Source: Enchytraeus crypticus (taxonomy: Eukaryota > Annelida > Clitellata > Enchytraeida > Enchytraeidae). Taken from it: 64,000 nt of DNA. Location: the NCBI GenBank assembly GCA_905160935.1, contig CAJHZI010000421.1, forward strand, positions 124,001 through 188,000, read 5' to 3'. Within the stretch, counting starts at the first letter, position 1. Each line of letters starts with the position of its first letter. This document shows positions 25,501 to 36,899 of the stretch, in pieces. The position numbers and the translations under genes were made by a program. The notes under the pieces were generated by a model that made no database searches, was not told the origin of the DNA, and saw only the letters and a program-made list of their open reading frames with translations.

Positions 25501-25834
25501 AATGTACCATAAAAATGAATTACACTTATACTTCCAACTTTGGTGCAATTCAGTCAAAGAGTTGTTCATCTGGCATTGATGATAGTTTGAAATTAATTTT
25601 GTAAAATATGTTTTTGCGGGTTACTGAATATCAAAGTAAATTCCGTAATTCAGTTAGCCATAAAATTAGTAACCATATTTTTTATTCTTGGTAATTGCTA
25701 CTAACTGTATTACCTCTCAGAACTAAGGCTCTTTTTTTGGAAAAACCCTCTTCCTGATTATTCATTTAGTTTCTTATTAAGTATGGTGTATTTGTTGTTT
25801 ATTATGACATGGAAAACAAATAAAAAGGTTGAAT

Positions 25835-26370
25835 GAATGAAAAAAAGATTTCCGGAAACTGGAGGCATTGGAAATGTGAATATGGAGAAGAATAGAAATG
25901 ATTAGCTGGACTGAATATTTGGTACAAATGAGGAAGTTCTGGAGAGAGTTGGTATAGATTTGACAGTTGATAAATGCATTAAGAAATAGGAAGAAGAGTT
26001 GGATAGTACGCATTCTAAGGGGGGAAGGGCTAAGAGGTCATAGAAGACAGAATGAAAGGAAAGAGATGCAGAGGCAGGCCGAGATTAGGAATGTTGGATA
26101 ATTTAAAAGATCTAACATTGCCTAGGTCCATGGCATATAACGCCTCCACTCTTCTGTGTTCCGCTTTCCTCTTCTTTTGATACTCATATGTGGATACTTT
26201 TCATGTCCACATATGAGTAGATACTCATATATGGATACTTTTCATGTCTGTTTATGAATGGATACTCACATGTGGACATGAAAAGGAAAGCGGAAGACAG
26301 AGAAGAGTGGAGCCGTTATATGCCATGGACGTACTTGGGCAGAGCATTAAAAGTGAGGTATGGAATTTAT
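25835..26370 (+). pseudogene. LINE-A C-terminal fragment with a rearranged, inverted tail
   Basis: 25840-26105 encodes KLEALEM-like, ISWTEYLVQMRKFWRELV, NRKKSWIVRILRG and GRPRLGMLDNLK-like stretches. At about 26105 the sequence switches into an inverted copy of the tail (26128-26200), runs through repeated ATGTGGATACTTTTCATG units, then returns to the direct tail (26270-26370) ending GGCAGAGCATTAAAAG. Confidence 0.7.
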
Positions 26371-26569
26371 GAAACTGTATAAAATCTGAACAAACATGAT
26401 AAATTTCAGATTCCTAGCAAACATGGTTCCTAAAATACTCTATAAAGTAAAGTAGCAAAATATCATTATTTGTCATTGGTGAGATGCAAAAATGGATGAC
26501 CATATCCAGTTGAGAAAATTATATTTTGGGTGTCCGCTATATATTGTCATGTAATCTATATTGCATATA

Positions 26570-26627
26570 TATACATGTATATATATATATACATGTATAT
26601 ACATGCTTATATGCGTATATATTGTCA

Positions 26628-26702
<75 letters not shown>
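26570..26702. repeat. (TA)n/(TG)n microsatellite
   Basis: GTGTGTGT followed by more than 60 bases of TA. The upstream 60 bases are imperfect TA/TACATG. Confidence 0.97.
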
Positions 26703-27201
26703 TCATATACGAAAGGTAAAAGTTAGACTTAGGTTAAAACTCAAATTTAGTGCGTAAAATTGAGATAGTAGGATTCTGAGTGTCAAAAGAAGGTTTATTA
26801 AATGATGTTTTAGGTTTTAAGATTCTAAAATTTATAACTAGCTAGAATTTACTGGCATTCTACCACTAAATCTTAAATAGTTATAAATAATAATCAGAGT
26901 TTTTCTTAGAATTAACATGATCTTTACATGAGAGATCATTCTGCTGTTTGTAAATTCTGTATTAAAGCTTCTGTAACATCTGTTTAATTTCGTTGCATAT
27001 GATCAGGTTTAACAGTTTTGGCTTTCCCATATCTATTTTTACTTATATTTTAAATGTGATTGAATGGTGAATTATGCACTTCCAGTTTGTTAAATCTTAC
27101 CTCCTTTAAAATATTTCTAAGCCAGATAGTCATTGCAATGGTTACATATATTTCTGAAGTTTGATTGGCTCCTCGGCACTTGTACTTTATGTGTTTTTAT
27201 A

Positions 27202-27430
27202 ATCTCTCTCTCTCTCTCTCTCTCTTAGTGCTTTGCTTACTGGCATGTCAATGGTATATAATGGACAAGAAGAGGAAAACGGAGGGAGTGGAGACTCACT
27301 CTATCTTCCGTTTTCCTCTTCTTGTCCACATACGAGTGGATCTTAAATCATCAATAACATTCCTTTTGATATACCATTATTCTTGGGGGACTCTGCTTAT
27401 GACGTGGTGATCCTGTGCCTACCTCAGCTT
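27202..27430 (-). mobile_element. LINE-A tail hairpin joined to a family D fragment
   Basis: A CT tract (27203-27225) and the LINE-A tail are followed by a hairpin. Arms 27262-27283 and 27307-27328 are 22-bp perfect inverted repeats of the tail segment (TCCGTTTTCCTCTTCTTGTCCA on the right arm). The family D body follows on the minus strand (GATATACCATTATTCTTGGG). Confidence 0.7.
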
Positions 27431-27526
27431 TTCCTCACCAGTTGGTTTTTATATTATCTATTAGTAAATTATTTCTGCGTGATGTATACAGGTACATAGA
27501 TATTTTGAACAGCTGTTGTGAATAGA

Positions 27527-30500
27527 ATGACAATTATTATTCGTTTACAGAATTTGCCTTTAGAGGCAAATGCTCTTGATATAAGGCAATTCTTTCAAGG
27601 TTTGATAATACCTGATGGAGGTGTTCATATTGTTGGTGGAGAGAAGGGTGATGCGTTCATTGCCTTCTCATCAGATGAAGATGCCAGACGTGCTATGCTG
27701 TTGAATGGGGCAAAGATTTTCAAATCATCTGTAACTCTTCTACTTAGTAGTAAAATAGAGATGCAGAATGTTATTACTTCTTCTCGAGCACAAGCAAGTC
27801 ATTCTGGTGCTAACGATAAAACTACCACGGGCGCGTCACAACTTTCTTGTAAGGGATATGAGTCTTTGTCGCAGAATCAGTCGAAAATATCATATGGTCG
27901 ACAGGGGACAACTTCAGAGGATAATTTTGTTAAATATACTACTGGAATAAGACAAGCTGATGAACATAATATGGAGGTTGACAAGAAGGTTTATGATAAT
28001 GAAGAGAAACGTTATGAAGCCCCATGTCCTTCTGATTACAGTTCTAATACGTCTGACAGGAGGCTTAGGAAATTAAGCAGGTCTTCACAAGAATATTTAT
28101 CTTCACGTAACTCGGGATATGGTGGATCCTTCTCTTCTCCAAAGAACTATAACAATGAAGAAAGTGATATTAAGACATCAGATTCACAGCATGTTAGGGA
28201 GCATAAAGAAAAGTATAGCAGAGTGCAAGAAATGAAATATGATAAAGTATCAGAAATTAAGCATGCGAGAGTGTCAGAAGTGAAATATGATAGCGTATTG
28301 GGAGTTAGATATAGGGATCAAGAAGTGAAGCGCATGATGATAACAGATGTGGAGCATGATAGAATGCCAGAAGTGAAGCATAGTAGGATGCGTGAAATGG
28401 AGCTTGATAGGCTATCAAAAAGGAAGTATGATAGAATGCCTGAAGATAAACATGGTATGCAGCCAATAGTGATACATAATAGGGTATCAAAAGAGAAGTT
28501 AGATATCGTGCCAGAAGAAAAGTATAACAGAATATCAAAAGAAAAATATGATAAATTGCCTACAGGAAAGTGTGAAAAGGTTGTAGAGGAAAAATATGAT
28601 AGGATGCCAAAAGTGAAGCTTGACGTGAATCCTAAGGAAGTGTATGATAGGGGACAAGAACTGAAATTTAATGCATGTGTACAAGGAAAATATACCAGGG
28701 CCCCAGAAGGGAAGCGCGATAGAGTGCCGGAAGTAAGATATAATAAAGTCTCTAAAGGGAAGTATGAGATTGTGCCTGAGATCATAAAGTATCATAGGAT
28801 ACTGGAAGAAGAGTATAATAAAATATCTGAACTGCATAGGATGTCAGATGTTCAGTATAATAAGGTGCCTGCAATGAAATACAGAACTCTCTCAGAAGGA
28901 AAGTATGCTAAAGTACCAGAAAAGAGGCATGAACAGGTTTCAGAAGTGAAACCAGGTAGGTTAACAGAAGCAAAGTCCAATCTAGTACCGGATATTAAGC
29001 AGAATAGGATACCTGAAATGAGGCATGATTTGATGCCAGAAATGAAGCTTCATGGACTACGAGAAGTAAATTATGAAAGGAGACCAGAAGTGAAGCGTGA
29101 TTTTGTTTCAGATTTGAATCACGACAAAGAAATGAATGACAGTAGGGTCACAAAGAACACAGAAATTGTCTGGCGACAGTCCAATCAGGTTGATAATGCA
29201 CAATGTAGAGAAAATTATGTCGATTCACATGCCAGTCTGAAAAATGAAGACTCTTCTACTAAAGATTCAGATGACAGTCTTAGAGGATCTTATATTCCCG
29301 TGATATCCAGTCGTCAGGTGCCCATCAAAACTAGTAACCAGAATCCAAAGACTAAGCTAGTATATGAAGAATCTGTGCCCACTGAATGGAAATCACTGAA
29401 AGATCCAGTCAATATTACCTCAGTGAAATCTGGTCCAGGGGATAGAATGAATAAAGAAATTATTTACTCAGAAGATAAAGGTCTTCGTATTGATCACAAC
29501 AAGGATGCTCGTACATATATTGAATTGACTAGATCTTCTGATAAAATAGAGTGTGATAGCAGAAATGTCATCATTCGTAATCCATCTTCAGAGCTTGTAT
29601 CTGACGTCATTGAAAGTGAAGAAAATTCTTTAGATACTTTACTTCCTCAAACGGCAGAGTTGCTAGAATTTGATATTTGTTCTCATGATGGACAGTTTAG
29701 TGATAGTGATAGTGATGTTGCATTAGAAGACAAAATTATTTGTGAGTTGGAACCAGTCAAAGATCAAGTACTCGCTAAAGGCTTTGATATCAATTCATCT
29801 ATGTCTAAGAACGAAAGTTGTTGCGTTCGTATTTCAAACTTACCCAAGTCATTTAACTATCGTGAAGTACGGCGTACATTCGCAGGATGTGGGATACCAA
29901 AATTTGGATTGAAACTCGTAAATGACAAGCTTGGATTCCGAACAGGTTCTGCATATATACAATTTGACAGTCTTCAGCAGAGAGATTCAGCTTTACTGTT
30001 TAACAGAAAGCTAGTTAATGGCTGCAAAATAGTAGTGGCCATTTGTACCGAAGAAGAATATAATAGGGCCATTGACAATTATTGCCCAAAATATTTCATA
30101 AAGCCTTCTTCTGATGTTGAAATACATCCATCTGCAATCATTGATATGAAATCTTCAGCCATTATTGAGGCAATACCTGAAGCTGAGTTTGAACCTGACG
30201 TAGGCCCTAATCCTGCAGTATCCTATGTGAAATCTCTTGAATTGAATGAAGGATTTTTTATTGTAATAAAAAAACTTCCAATAGGTTTGTCGATGACTGA
30301 ATTAAAAATTCTATTGGAAGAAATTTGTATTGCACCAAATGGTGGTCCCTATTTTGAGTCATCTAGCGGTGTAAGAACAGGAAATGCGTTGGTAGAGCTG
30401 AGATGTCACAATGATCTATTGAAAGCTCTATTGCTGCATAAGACAAACTATAAAGGCTCATTAATTTCAGTTATCCGTTTAAATGCTGAGGAGTATAAAC

Positions 30501-31291
30501 GAAGACTTATTAATTCCGGAGAAGAAATGGCTGTTCGAAAGCGTGAGATGAATACAGGAAAACAGCATTCTGTGTTGGGTCAAAAACGTTTACAAGACTC
30601 TTGGAACAGAGATGAGGAGCCTAAAAGGATAAGATTAGATGATCGTCAAAATGAACCTACCTGTTGTGCATTCCTAAGAGGACTCCCATTTAATGCTACG
30701 CTTTTATCAGTTGAGAAATTTTTCGTCGGAATACAAATTGTTGAAAATGGAATACATATGGAAACCGATGCCAATGGAGTGGCATTAGGTCGAGCATATG
30801 TTGAATTCGAAAATTTAAGAGAATTAGAAAAGGGTTTAGCTAGAAATGGCAATCACATGGGAAAAAGATTTATCGAAGTTTTACCTTGTTGTAGGGAGAA
30901 GATGAATTGTGATATTACGTATTTTAAGAAGCACAGAGAAGGTCTTAATCGACCTAGTAAGGAAGCTGAAAATTGGAACGACTCATTGTTCGGTGAAGTG
31001 TCAGCATTTGAAAAATATAGGGACCGCTTTTGTAGACAGTCTGAAAATTACAGAGTGCACCTGAGTAACTTACATATTGATACTCAGCTGGAAGATATCT
31101 TGGATTTTTTGAGAGGCTGGCATCCAGTTGATGGCTCAATAAAGATGAGATACTGCGATGGTCTCCCAACTGGTGATGGTCATGTGGCATTCAGGACCCG
31201 TGAAGAAGCTGATTCTGCTATCCTTGAATTAAATAAGAAATTTTTACTGGGAAGACCTATAATACTTCGACCATGGATGGATGATGACTGA
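27527..31291 (+). CDS. RBM12: RBM12/RBM12B-like RNA-binding protein with five RRMs, intronless coding region
   Basis: 1,254 residues. The start is the ATG at 27527 (MTIIIRLQNLP), which lines up with the family start MAVVIRLQGLP; the frame is also open just upstream from a GTG. Domains: RRM1 about 1-82 (very conserved, IPDGGVHIVGGE..DAFIAF); a charged octapeptide array about 225-535; an acidic linker about 690-750; RRM2 about 762-848; RRM3 about 907-993; RRM4 about 1045-1128 with LRGLPFNAT; RRM5 about 1173-1250 with LPTGDGHVAF. The five-RRM plan and single coding exon are those of RBM12 and RBM12B, nuclear RNA-binding proteins. An AG at 27491 (TATACAG) could be the acceptor of a 5' UTR intron. 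Whether the closer vertebrate counterpart is RBM12 or RBM12B is unresolved; RRM2-4 are divergent. Confidence 0.93.
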   Translation: MTIIIRLQNLPLEANALDIRQFFQGLIIPDGGVHIVGGEKGDAFIAFSSDEDARRAMLLNGAKIFKSSVTLLLSSKIEMQNVITSSRAQASHSGANDKTTTGASQLSCKGYESLSQNQSKISYGRQGTTSEDNFVKYTTGIRQADEHNMEVDKKVYDNEEKRYEAPCPSDYSSNTSDRRLRKLSRSSQEYLSSRNSGYGGSFSSPKNYNNEESDIKTSDSQHVREHKEKYSRVQEMKYDKVSEIKHARVSEVKYDSVLGVRYRDQEVKRMMITDVEHDRMPEVKHSRMREMELDRLSKRKYDRMPEDKHGMQPIVIHNRVSKEKLDIVPEEKYNRISKEKYDKLPTGKCEKVVEEKYDRMPKVKLDVNPKEVYDRGQELKFNACVQGKYTRAPEGKRDRVPEVRYNKVSKGKYEIVPEIIKYHRILEEEYNKISELHRMSDVQYNKVPAMKYRTLSEGKYAKVPEKRHEQVSEVKPGRLTEAKSNLVPDIKQNRIPEMRHDLMPEMKLHGLREVNYERRPEVKRDFVSDLNHDKEMNDSRVTKNTEIVWRQSNQVDNAQCRENYVDSHASLKNEDSSTKDSDDSLRGSYIPVISSRQVPIKTSNQNPKTKLVYEESVPTEWKSLKDPVNITSVKSGPGDRMNKEIIYSEDKGLRIDHNKDARTYIELTRSSDKIECDSRNVIIRNPSSELVSDVIESEENSLDTLLPQTAELLEFDICSHDGQFSDSDSDVALEDKIICELEPVKDQVLAKGFDINSSMSKNESCCVRISNLPKSFNYREVRRTFAGCGIPKFGLKLVNDKLGFRTGSAYIQFDSLQQRDSALLFNRKLVNGCKIVVAICTEEEYNRAIDNYCPKYFIKPSSDVEIHPSAIIDMKSSAIIEAIPEAEFEPDVGPNPAVSYVKSLELNEGFFIVIKKLPIGLSMTELKILLEEICIAPNGGPYFESSSGVRTGNALVELRCHNDLLKALLLHKTNYKGSLISVIRLNAEEYKRRLINSGEEMAVRKREMNTGKQHSVLGQKRLQDSWNRDEEPKRIRLDDRQNEPTCCAFLRGLPFNATLLSVEKFFVGIQIVENGIHMETDANGVALGRAYVEFENLRELEKGLARNGNHMGKRFIEVLPCCREKMNCDITYFKKHREGLNRPSKEAENWNDSLFGEVSAFEKYRDRFCRQSENYRVHLSNLHIDTQLEDILDFLRGWHPVDGSIKMRYCDGLPTGDGHVAFRTREEADSAILELNKKFLLGRPIILRPWMDDD
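28200..29135 (+). repeat. 24-bp coding repeat: about 36 octapeptides in the RBM12-like protein
   Basis: The protein here is a run of eight-residue units with consensus [VM]-[PS]-E-x-K-[YH]-[DN]-[RK], for example MPEVKHSR, VSEVKYDS, VPEEKYNR, APEGKRDR and MPEMKLHG. Units are degenerate but phase is nearly constant; occasional units are one or two residues longer or shorter. Antisense ORFs across this stretch are by-products of the 24-bp period. Confidence 0.93.
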
Positions 31292-32264
31292 TTCAGTCAG
31301 GTAACAGTATTTCACTGCATTCCATTGTCACTTTGTACGAAAGTATAAATTTCTTTAATTATGTAATTCTTGGCTGAGCCATTGCAGTAATATTGTTAAG
31401 TGGCGAGAATTATGTTTTCTACATGCACAGTTTAAATCCCTTGGCATATTCCCAATTGCTGGTAATGAATATGCTAAAGTATTGAAATGACGCTAATATA
31501 TGAAATTTCAAGTAAAACATCTATTACTTACAGTTCACGTAAATTTTATTTGCAGAAATGGCGAGAATTTAAGCTCGGGATAACAGGCTACTAGACTAAG
31601 TTTAAAGTATGCTTCCATACAATATGAATAATGTTTTATAAAGTCTGGAATGGATTTGTTATTTACTCAAGTGTGTATTAAAAGAAACTGTTTGATGTCT
31701 TTGCTAACTCATTCACTCACTTCACTGCCTTTGAATAGTCCATACTGTCATACTTTTCTGCCAGTTTGTAATCTTTAATACATCTAGCGATACTTTGATC
31801 CTCATATAATTTGCAACTTTGATTTCCGTAAATTTGCTGTGCTTTTATGTAACGAGCTATTTGCTTTAAATATTCATTTACAATTTGTACTTCTGTTATT
31901 TAGTTGATTTTTATTATTTTAGTTTATCTCTACTCTACTATTAGCTTATATCAGTCGAATTAAATTCTATAGCATCATGTGATTCATAATTTGATTTCTG
32001 TGTTTACGCAGTAACTTTTCAAACAATACAGATTGAACAAAATTTATATATTGAGTAATATGAACCCATGTCAATTAACATAGTCATTTCATCTTGTTAT
32101 AATCATATACTGATGAATTGCAATTTATTTCTCTGTGGTATTTGATAAATTTAAATAACACATGTAACTGCTATGAATAATGAGTAAAATATTTACCTGC
32201 TTGTGATGTATTTTAACTCAAATTGAGTCTGATAATGACTGGATTTTTTTTTCAAGTTTTTATA

Positions 32265-32570
32265 TTACCTAGCTCTCTCTCTTTGTGCACTACCTATTGA
32301 CAAGACCATGGTATATAACTCCTCCACGTATGTCTATCCTAGCTGTTCTCTACCTAGCAACATACCTATTTGTTGCTAGATTAGGCTAACTAGTTATCGT
32401 ATCATCCAGCAACCCAAGTCTTGGTCTTCCTCCATTCTTCATTCAGCTACCTCTTTTAGCAAATCATTCCCTCTCTGGACATTACCCATTCAATTCTTCT
32501 ATCCATTCCTTATGATATTTATCAATTATCCATTTATGTCAACCCATTTAACACTTCTTGGTTCTTAATT
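32265..32570 (-). pseudogene. LINE-A tail fragment
   Basis: CT tract, GTGCACTACC, CCATGGTATATAACTCCTCC and the degraded coding tail, all in the order seen in other minus-strand LINE-A copies. Confidence 0.65.
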
Positions 32571-32776
32571 TTGTTATTCATTCCTAAGTTTTATCGTTAC
32601 CATCTTAAATGAATCCATTTCATAGTTAGCCTGGTTTATGTCCTTGTAAAAAATAGGAAGGTTTCATAAATTAGGTAGAAGTTTATATTTTGAAAAGCAC
32701 TTATGGATTAAAATTTATTCCTTAAAGAAATACAAGTTTAAATAAATTCACTATCTCTGAATAGAGGAAGGATTTT

Positions 32777-32895
32777 AAAGTACTGATATCAAGGACTGAT
32801 ATATGATGATACTAATTTGTCTGATTATGATATAATTAACTTAATCCTACAGATTAATATATAACCAAATATCAGTCTTTTGATATCAGTACTTT
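32777..32895. repeat. Small foldback (MITE-like)
   Basis: AAAGTACTGATATCAA..GACTGATAT at 32777-32802 is inverted at 32869-32895 with one extra base; the spacer is about 66 bases. Confidence 0.8.
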
Positions 32896-33769
32896 TTATA
32901 AGTTTCCATCTCTAATTGAAGTTATTGAATATTAGAAATCAACTGAAGAATTTTAAATTTTGGCAGACCTGTAAAATTACTGATGGCAGCTCTGTAACTA
33001 GACCTTTTCGTAGCCAAAGAAAATTGGTTTTTGTTTACTTTTGTAAGCATGTATGTCCTGGCCTTTATGTACTCTATAGTTTAAATATTTGTTTAATTAG
33101 TTGAGTTTTTGGTAAGTTGACTCTGATACTTAGGAACCTGCTTGTTAAATACGGAAGGAATGTTTTAAATTTTGATATTTAATTTAACTGAAATGAAAAT
33201 ATTAAACTGTATTTTATCTGCACATCATTTCATCAGAATGAACTAGGCAATTAATGTATGGAAGATAACATCATTTTACTGTAATTCATTTAACTGTAAA
33301 AAATGGAAAGGTACCTATGCAAACTATGGATGAAAGGACTATACACGACTAAATAGCAAGCCTCAAAAAACAACTGGCAAAAGCAAGAAATCAATAGTGG
33401 AATGATAAATGTAATGAATTAACAGAATAAGACTTAAGGACGTTCAGATGTTCTATATCAGTATTGAATATCTTGAGTATTTGACACGGATATAAGACTA
33501 GAGGAGGGAGATTGTGAGCTCTAGCTTATAATCTTCTTTCTTTAGTTAACCTATCTTAGAAATATTTTCAATTTTTAATATGTAGTATTTGTGAAATTTG
33601 TGGAAGAAAATATGGTGGATCATGATGAACGGAACTGAACTTAATGAAAGAAAAATTTACTAGGCAACTAGAAATTTGAAAAAGAATAAAAGGCTAACTC
33701 AAAAGGCCAAGTTAACTAAAAGGCCAAGTTAACTCCAGTTCTTGCTCAATAGCATATCAGTGATGGACA

Positions 33770-35045
33770 CGGAGAGCACTGGAATTGTACTTTGTACCTA
33801 CTGAACCGCTGTCTAGCAACTTTCCAACAAGCTACCAGCTTATCCCGAAATATAAATGTAACAAGCTACAAAGATTGATAACATTCCACCATAAATTGGT
33901 TGAAATTGCTAGAAGGAGTTGCACTACAGAACATGTGAAATTCTGCATGAAATGTGTACAGGACGGGTATCTAGCTAGAAAATTTCTCTAAGACATTGAT
34001 GATTCCTATTCCCAAAATAATCTAATGAAGTGGAATGATTAGGACTATAGAAATGGTAGGCCTAATATCACATGCATCTAAAATTTTATTAAGAGTATTA
34101 ATTAACTGCATTCAATCTCAGTCAGATGTGATACTGAGTAACACATAGTTTGGTTTTGGAAGTGATATGATTTGGATAAGGAATGAGTGTAATGCAAATT
34201 GTACGAGAATATGGCTTATGACGTGTATATGATGTCTCAGCATGATTTCAGGACATTGGGAAAGCTTTAGTAATTATAGATCTAATAAGTATGTTAATAA
34301 TTTTAATACTTTTTGAAGTGGACTGAAGAGATATAATATTTGCAAACTAAGAAACATGAATCAGAAAGCAGTAGTTAAAAGTCATCCGGAGTTCTCTGAA
34401 GAATGTAAAATAGTATGAGCATTTAACCTCTGTGAAGGAATATTATTTAGAGGAAGGAATATTATTGATGCAAATTGCTGAAAGATATGACTTTTGTAGA
34501 TGATCAAGGCAGCTTGCTTGAAGTAAAATCGGAAGCAATATACTGTATATTATAATTATGAATGGATTGAATGACATGAAGATCTGATACAGTATAAGGA
34601 TTAACGGAAAAAGATTAGGTTGATAAGAGTTGCAAGAGAATACTAAGAATTAATTATATTGCTTCGAGCACGATTTGAGCAAGTAAGGAGCATCAAACAT
34701 TTGGGTCACTTCGTTGCGAGTGATGAAAAATGAGACAGAAATATAGTGTAGAAGTGCACAAGCAGAGGAGACCTTCGTATAAAAAAAATAACTAAATTGA
34801 GTTATTTTGAGTTATTTCATATTCTATTACTCTACGAAACGTCACAATAACAACGAGTTGTAAGAACTACTCTCCTAGATGTAAACTTGGACATTTAGGA
34901 AAGAGTGTTTATGAAGCTGGAAATTTAGAAATATTGCTAAGGAGAAAGATGAAAAAGATTATTTGGACAAAATTACAATTGAAATTCTTTGGAGATTTGA
35001 TGCTGATAGATTACTAAAGATACACTGGGAGAGATGAATACTATA
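33770..35045 (+). pseudogene. Decayed LINE-A reverse transcriptase
   Basis: Scattered in all three frames are LINE RT signatures: a NDYRT-like stretch then LISHASKILLRVLIN (about 34030-34100), FGFGSDMIWIRN (RT motif FGFRxG, about 34150) and a degraded DFQKAF region (about 34235-34275). After that come IKHLGHFVASDE (about 34700) and a KRRKR tail. Frames shift repeatedly; no intact ORF. Confidence 0.6.
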
Positions 35046-36254
35046 ATTCAAATTATTAGTATTCTTGATGGCTGATCATTAGGGCCTATCTGTCATGTGG
35101 AATTGTGGATCACGTTTCATTATATTCAGTCAGCAACTAATAGCGTATTTGTGGTTAAGAACTTGGTTATAGTGGTTAAGAATTCTTATCTGCTATACTG
35201 CCACCACTGCAGATTGATCAGGATGATGTTATAACAGGACTGTTTCTTAATTTACATGAAATATGAAGGCTTATCTGTGTGAATATATTTCAAGAAGGTT
35301 TATATTAGCTAGATATAATTCAGCTGTAATAGTTAACAATGTCAGAGCCAGAGGCGACCATTGAATCTTGACAATTACAGACAGGCTGGTGATATTCATC
35401 TATATCATGTGTTCCTATTTCCACATATAATGAAGTCTTAAGTATTAGCCGTTGAAAGTTCAGAGGCAGAGTTAGTAAAATCTGAACTATACATGTATAT
35501 CAGAGATAAATGAAGTTTTGAAAGTTGACAATAAGAGAAGAGACTGATTATAAATATATCGATAGCTGTGCTAGCGTCAGTGGAATATTTATTCTTTCAA
35601 ACTACAGAGTAACTGATTGCAATGGCAGTTGCGGACTTGCATTAGTTTCCTATTCATAAAACGTCTATATACTACAGTGACATGGGTTAATCAGAGGAAC
35701 ACCTAGAAACAAGTTGTGCACACTGGTGGTTGCCAGGCCAAAGTCATATATGGTTCAATTTCTTATCTAGAGCCCTCTGAGTCAACCCCATAAAATGGAG
35801 TGGAGAATTGGCACGTTAAAGGAAGTTTAAAGGTATTATCAAGAAATTTGAATTCCTACTCATCTTTAATCTTTAGAAACATGCTATAGATAAGAAACGT
35901 CTGCGCCTTACAGTTACAATGATGGTTGATTTGAAGTGATCTGCTGTTAGAGAAACCTGATCTGCTGTTTGAGTAGCCTGAAATATCTGGATAGGATTTA
36001 ATACCATGCGGAGTGGATGTAGATTTTTCGAATAAGATAAACATGATATTAGCACTATATAGCATCAACTTTATAATACTTTGGAAATAAGGCTGGTATT
36101 GATATACTTTCAGGTTATGCATATGCTTGTTAGGATGGAGGAACAAGCACTGTTACTACTATTGTACTTGCTATGTACCTCGCATAAATTGATTATGGAA
36201 TATCGAAATCTTTACAGAATATAGTGTTGCTGATATTATTTGAGTATATATTAG

Positions 36255-36490
36255 TTTCTATATTAGAAACTGGAAGCAATCCAAATGTGGCTATGGATAA
36301 GATTGGAAGAGAACTGACAAAATTACTAACGAAGAATTGCTTAATGGGGTTGGCTCAAATAGACAATGGATAAATGTCATAAGGAAAAGAAAGTAGAACT
36401 GGATGGGTCATGTTCTGAGAGGGGATGGTTTACTTAGGGACATAATTGAACGAAGAATGGAAGGAACCTGGCAATAGCAGTGCACTACGA
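36255..36490 (+). pseudogene. LINE-A C-terminal fragment
   Basis: ETGSNPNVAMDKIGRELTKLL gives way to an RQWINVIRKRK-like stretch, NWMGHVLRGDGL (RNRKxNWIGHVLRGDGLL in the family) and IIERRMEGT. It then jumps to the tail CCTGGCAATAGCAGTGCACT. Confidence 0.75.
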
Positions 36491-36614
36491 GAGATATTAC
36501 AAACAGATCCAATAGTTTCTATCATCTGAAACTGCCTTGATGCCTCCCTTCTGCATTTGATAATGAGGGGTGTATGCAACTTGTAAGAAAACAGTTACTA
36601 AATCCAGACATTGA

Positions 36615-36875
36615 TCACAGTGTAATTTGATCAATAATTGTAATATCATCTGCCATAACCATGTTGTGCTCGGTATGCTGTTCATAAACAAACTGAGTGA
36701 GTCGTTGAGGGTGACTAAGTGCGCTATTTTCTGCAAGAAAATATGACATACAATTATCAAAGAAAGAACCCTCAATCCTGTGCTCCCCGTAAGTGGGGGA
36801 GAGGGCGCAAAGAATGTCACAGCCAGCTGACATCTTAGGTATCTCATAGATACACTTGCATTCCAGGAGCCCCAA
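36615..36875 (-). CDS. Unrecognised coding-like ORF, 86 codons
   Basis: I do not recognise this product. The frame is open from 36875 to a TGA at 36615 and reads like real protein (KMSAGCDILCALSPTYGEHR, then VYEQHTEHNMVMADDITIID). Its base composition is less AT-rich than the surroundings. A second minus-strand frame (36497-36847) is also open, so at most one is genuine. It sits between two LINE-A pieces of the opposite strand. It may be an exon scrap of an unknown gene or of another transposon. Confidence 0.3.
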   Translation of the reverse strand: MGLLECKCIYEIPKMSAGCDILCALSPTYGEHRIEGSFFDNCMSYFLAENSALSHPQRLTQFVYEQHTEHNMVMADDITIIDQITL

Positions 36876-36899
36876 GTGACTTTATATAAGCACTTGAAA

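Larger units (their letters stand above)
18554..27526. other. NBAS to RBM12-like intergenic region
   Basis: No host coding exon was recognised. The region holds a LINE-C fragment, partial family B, a hAT-like element, SINE-1, several LINE-A tails (some in inverted pairs) and a long TG/TA microsatellite. AT-rich DNA at 24780-24960 with repeated AGTATTTT/ATACTT motifs resembles hAT subterminal sequence, but weakly. Confidence 0.6.

Noticed and set aside
26473-26757. Tyr-Ile repeat ORFs on both strands
   Set aside because: They are translations of TA/TG microsatellites.
27518-27526. GTG-initiated start of the RBM12-like protein
   Set aside because: The next ATG (27527) matches the conserved family start; GTG is not a normal animal start codon.
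28305-28837. Three overlapping minus-strand ORFs inside the RBM12-like gene
   Set aside because: They are antisense by-products of the 24-bp coding repeat and resemble nothing by themselves.
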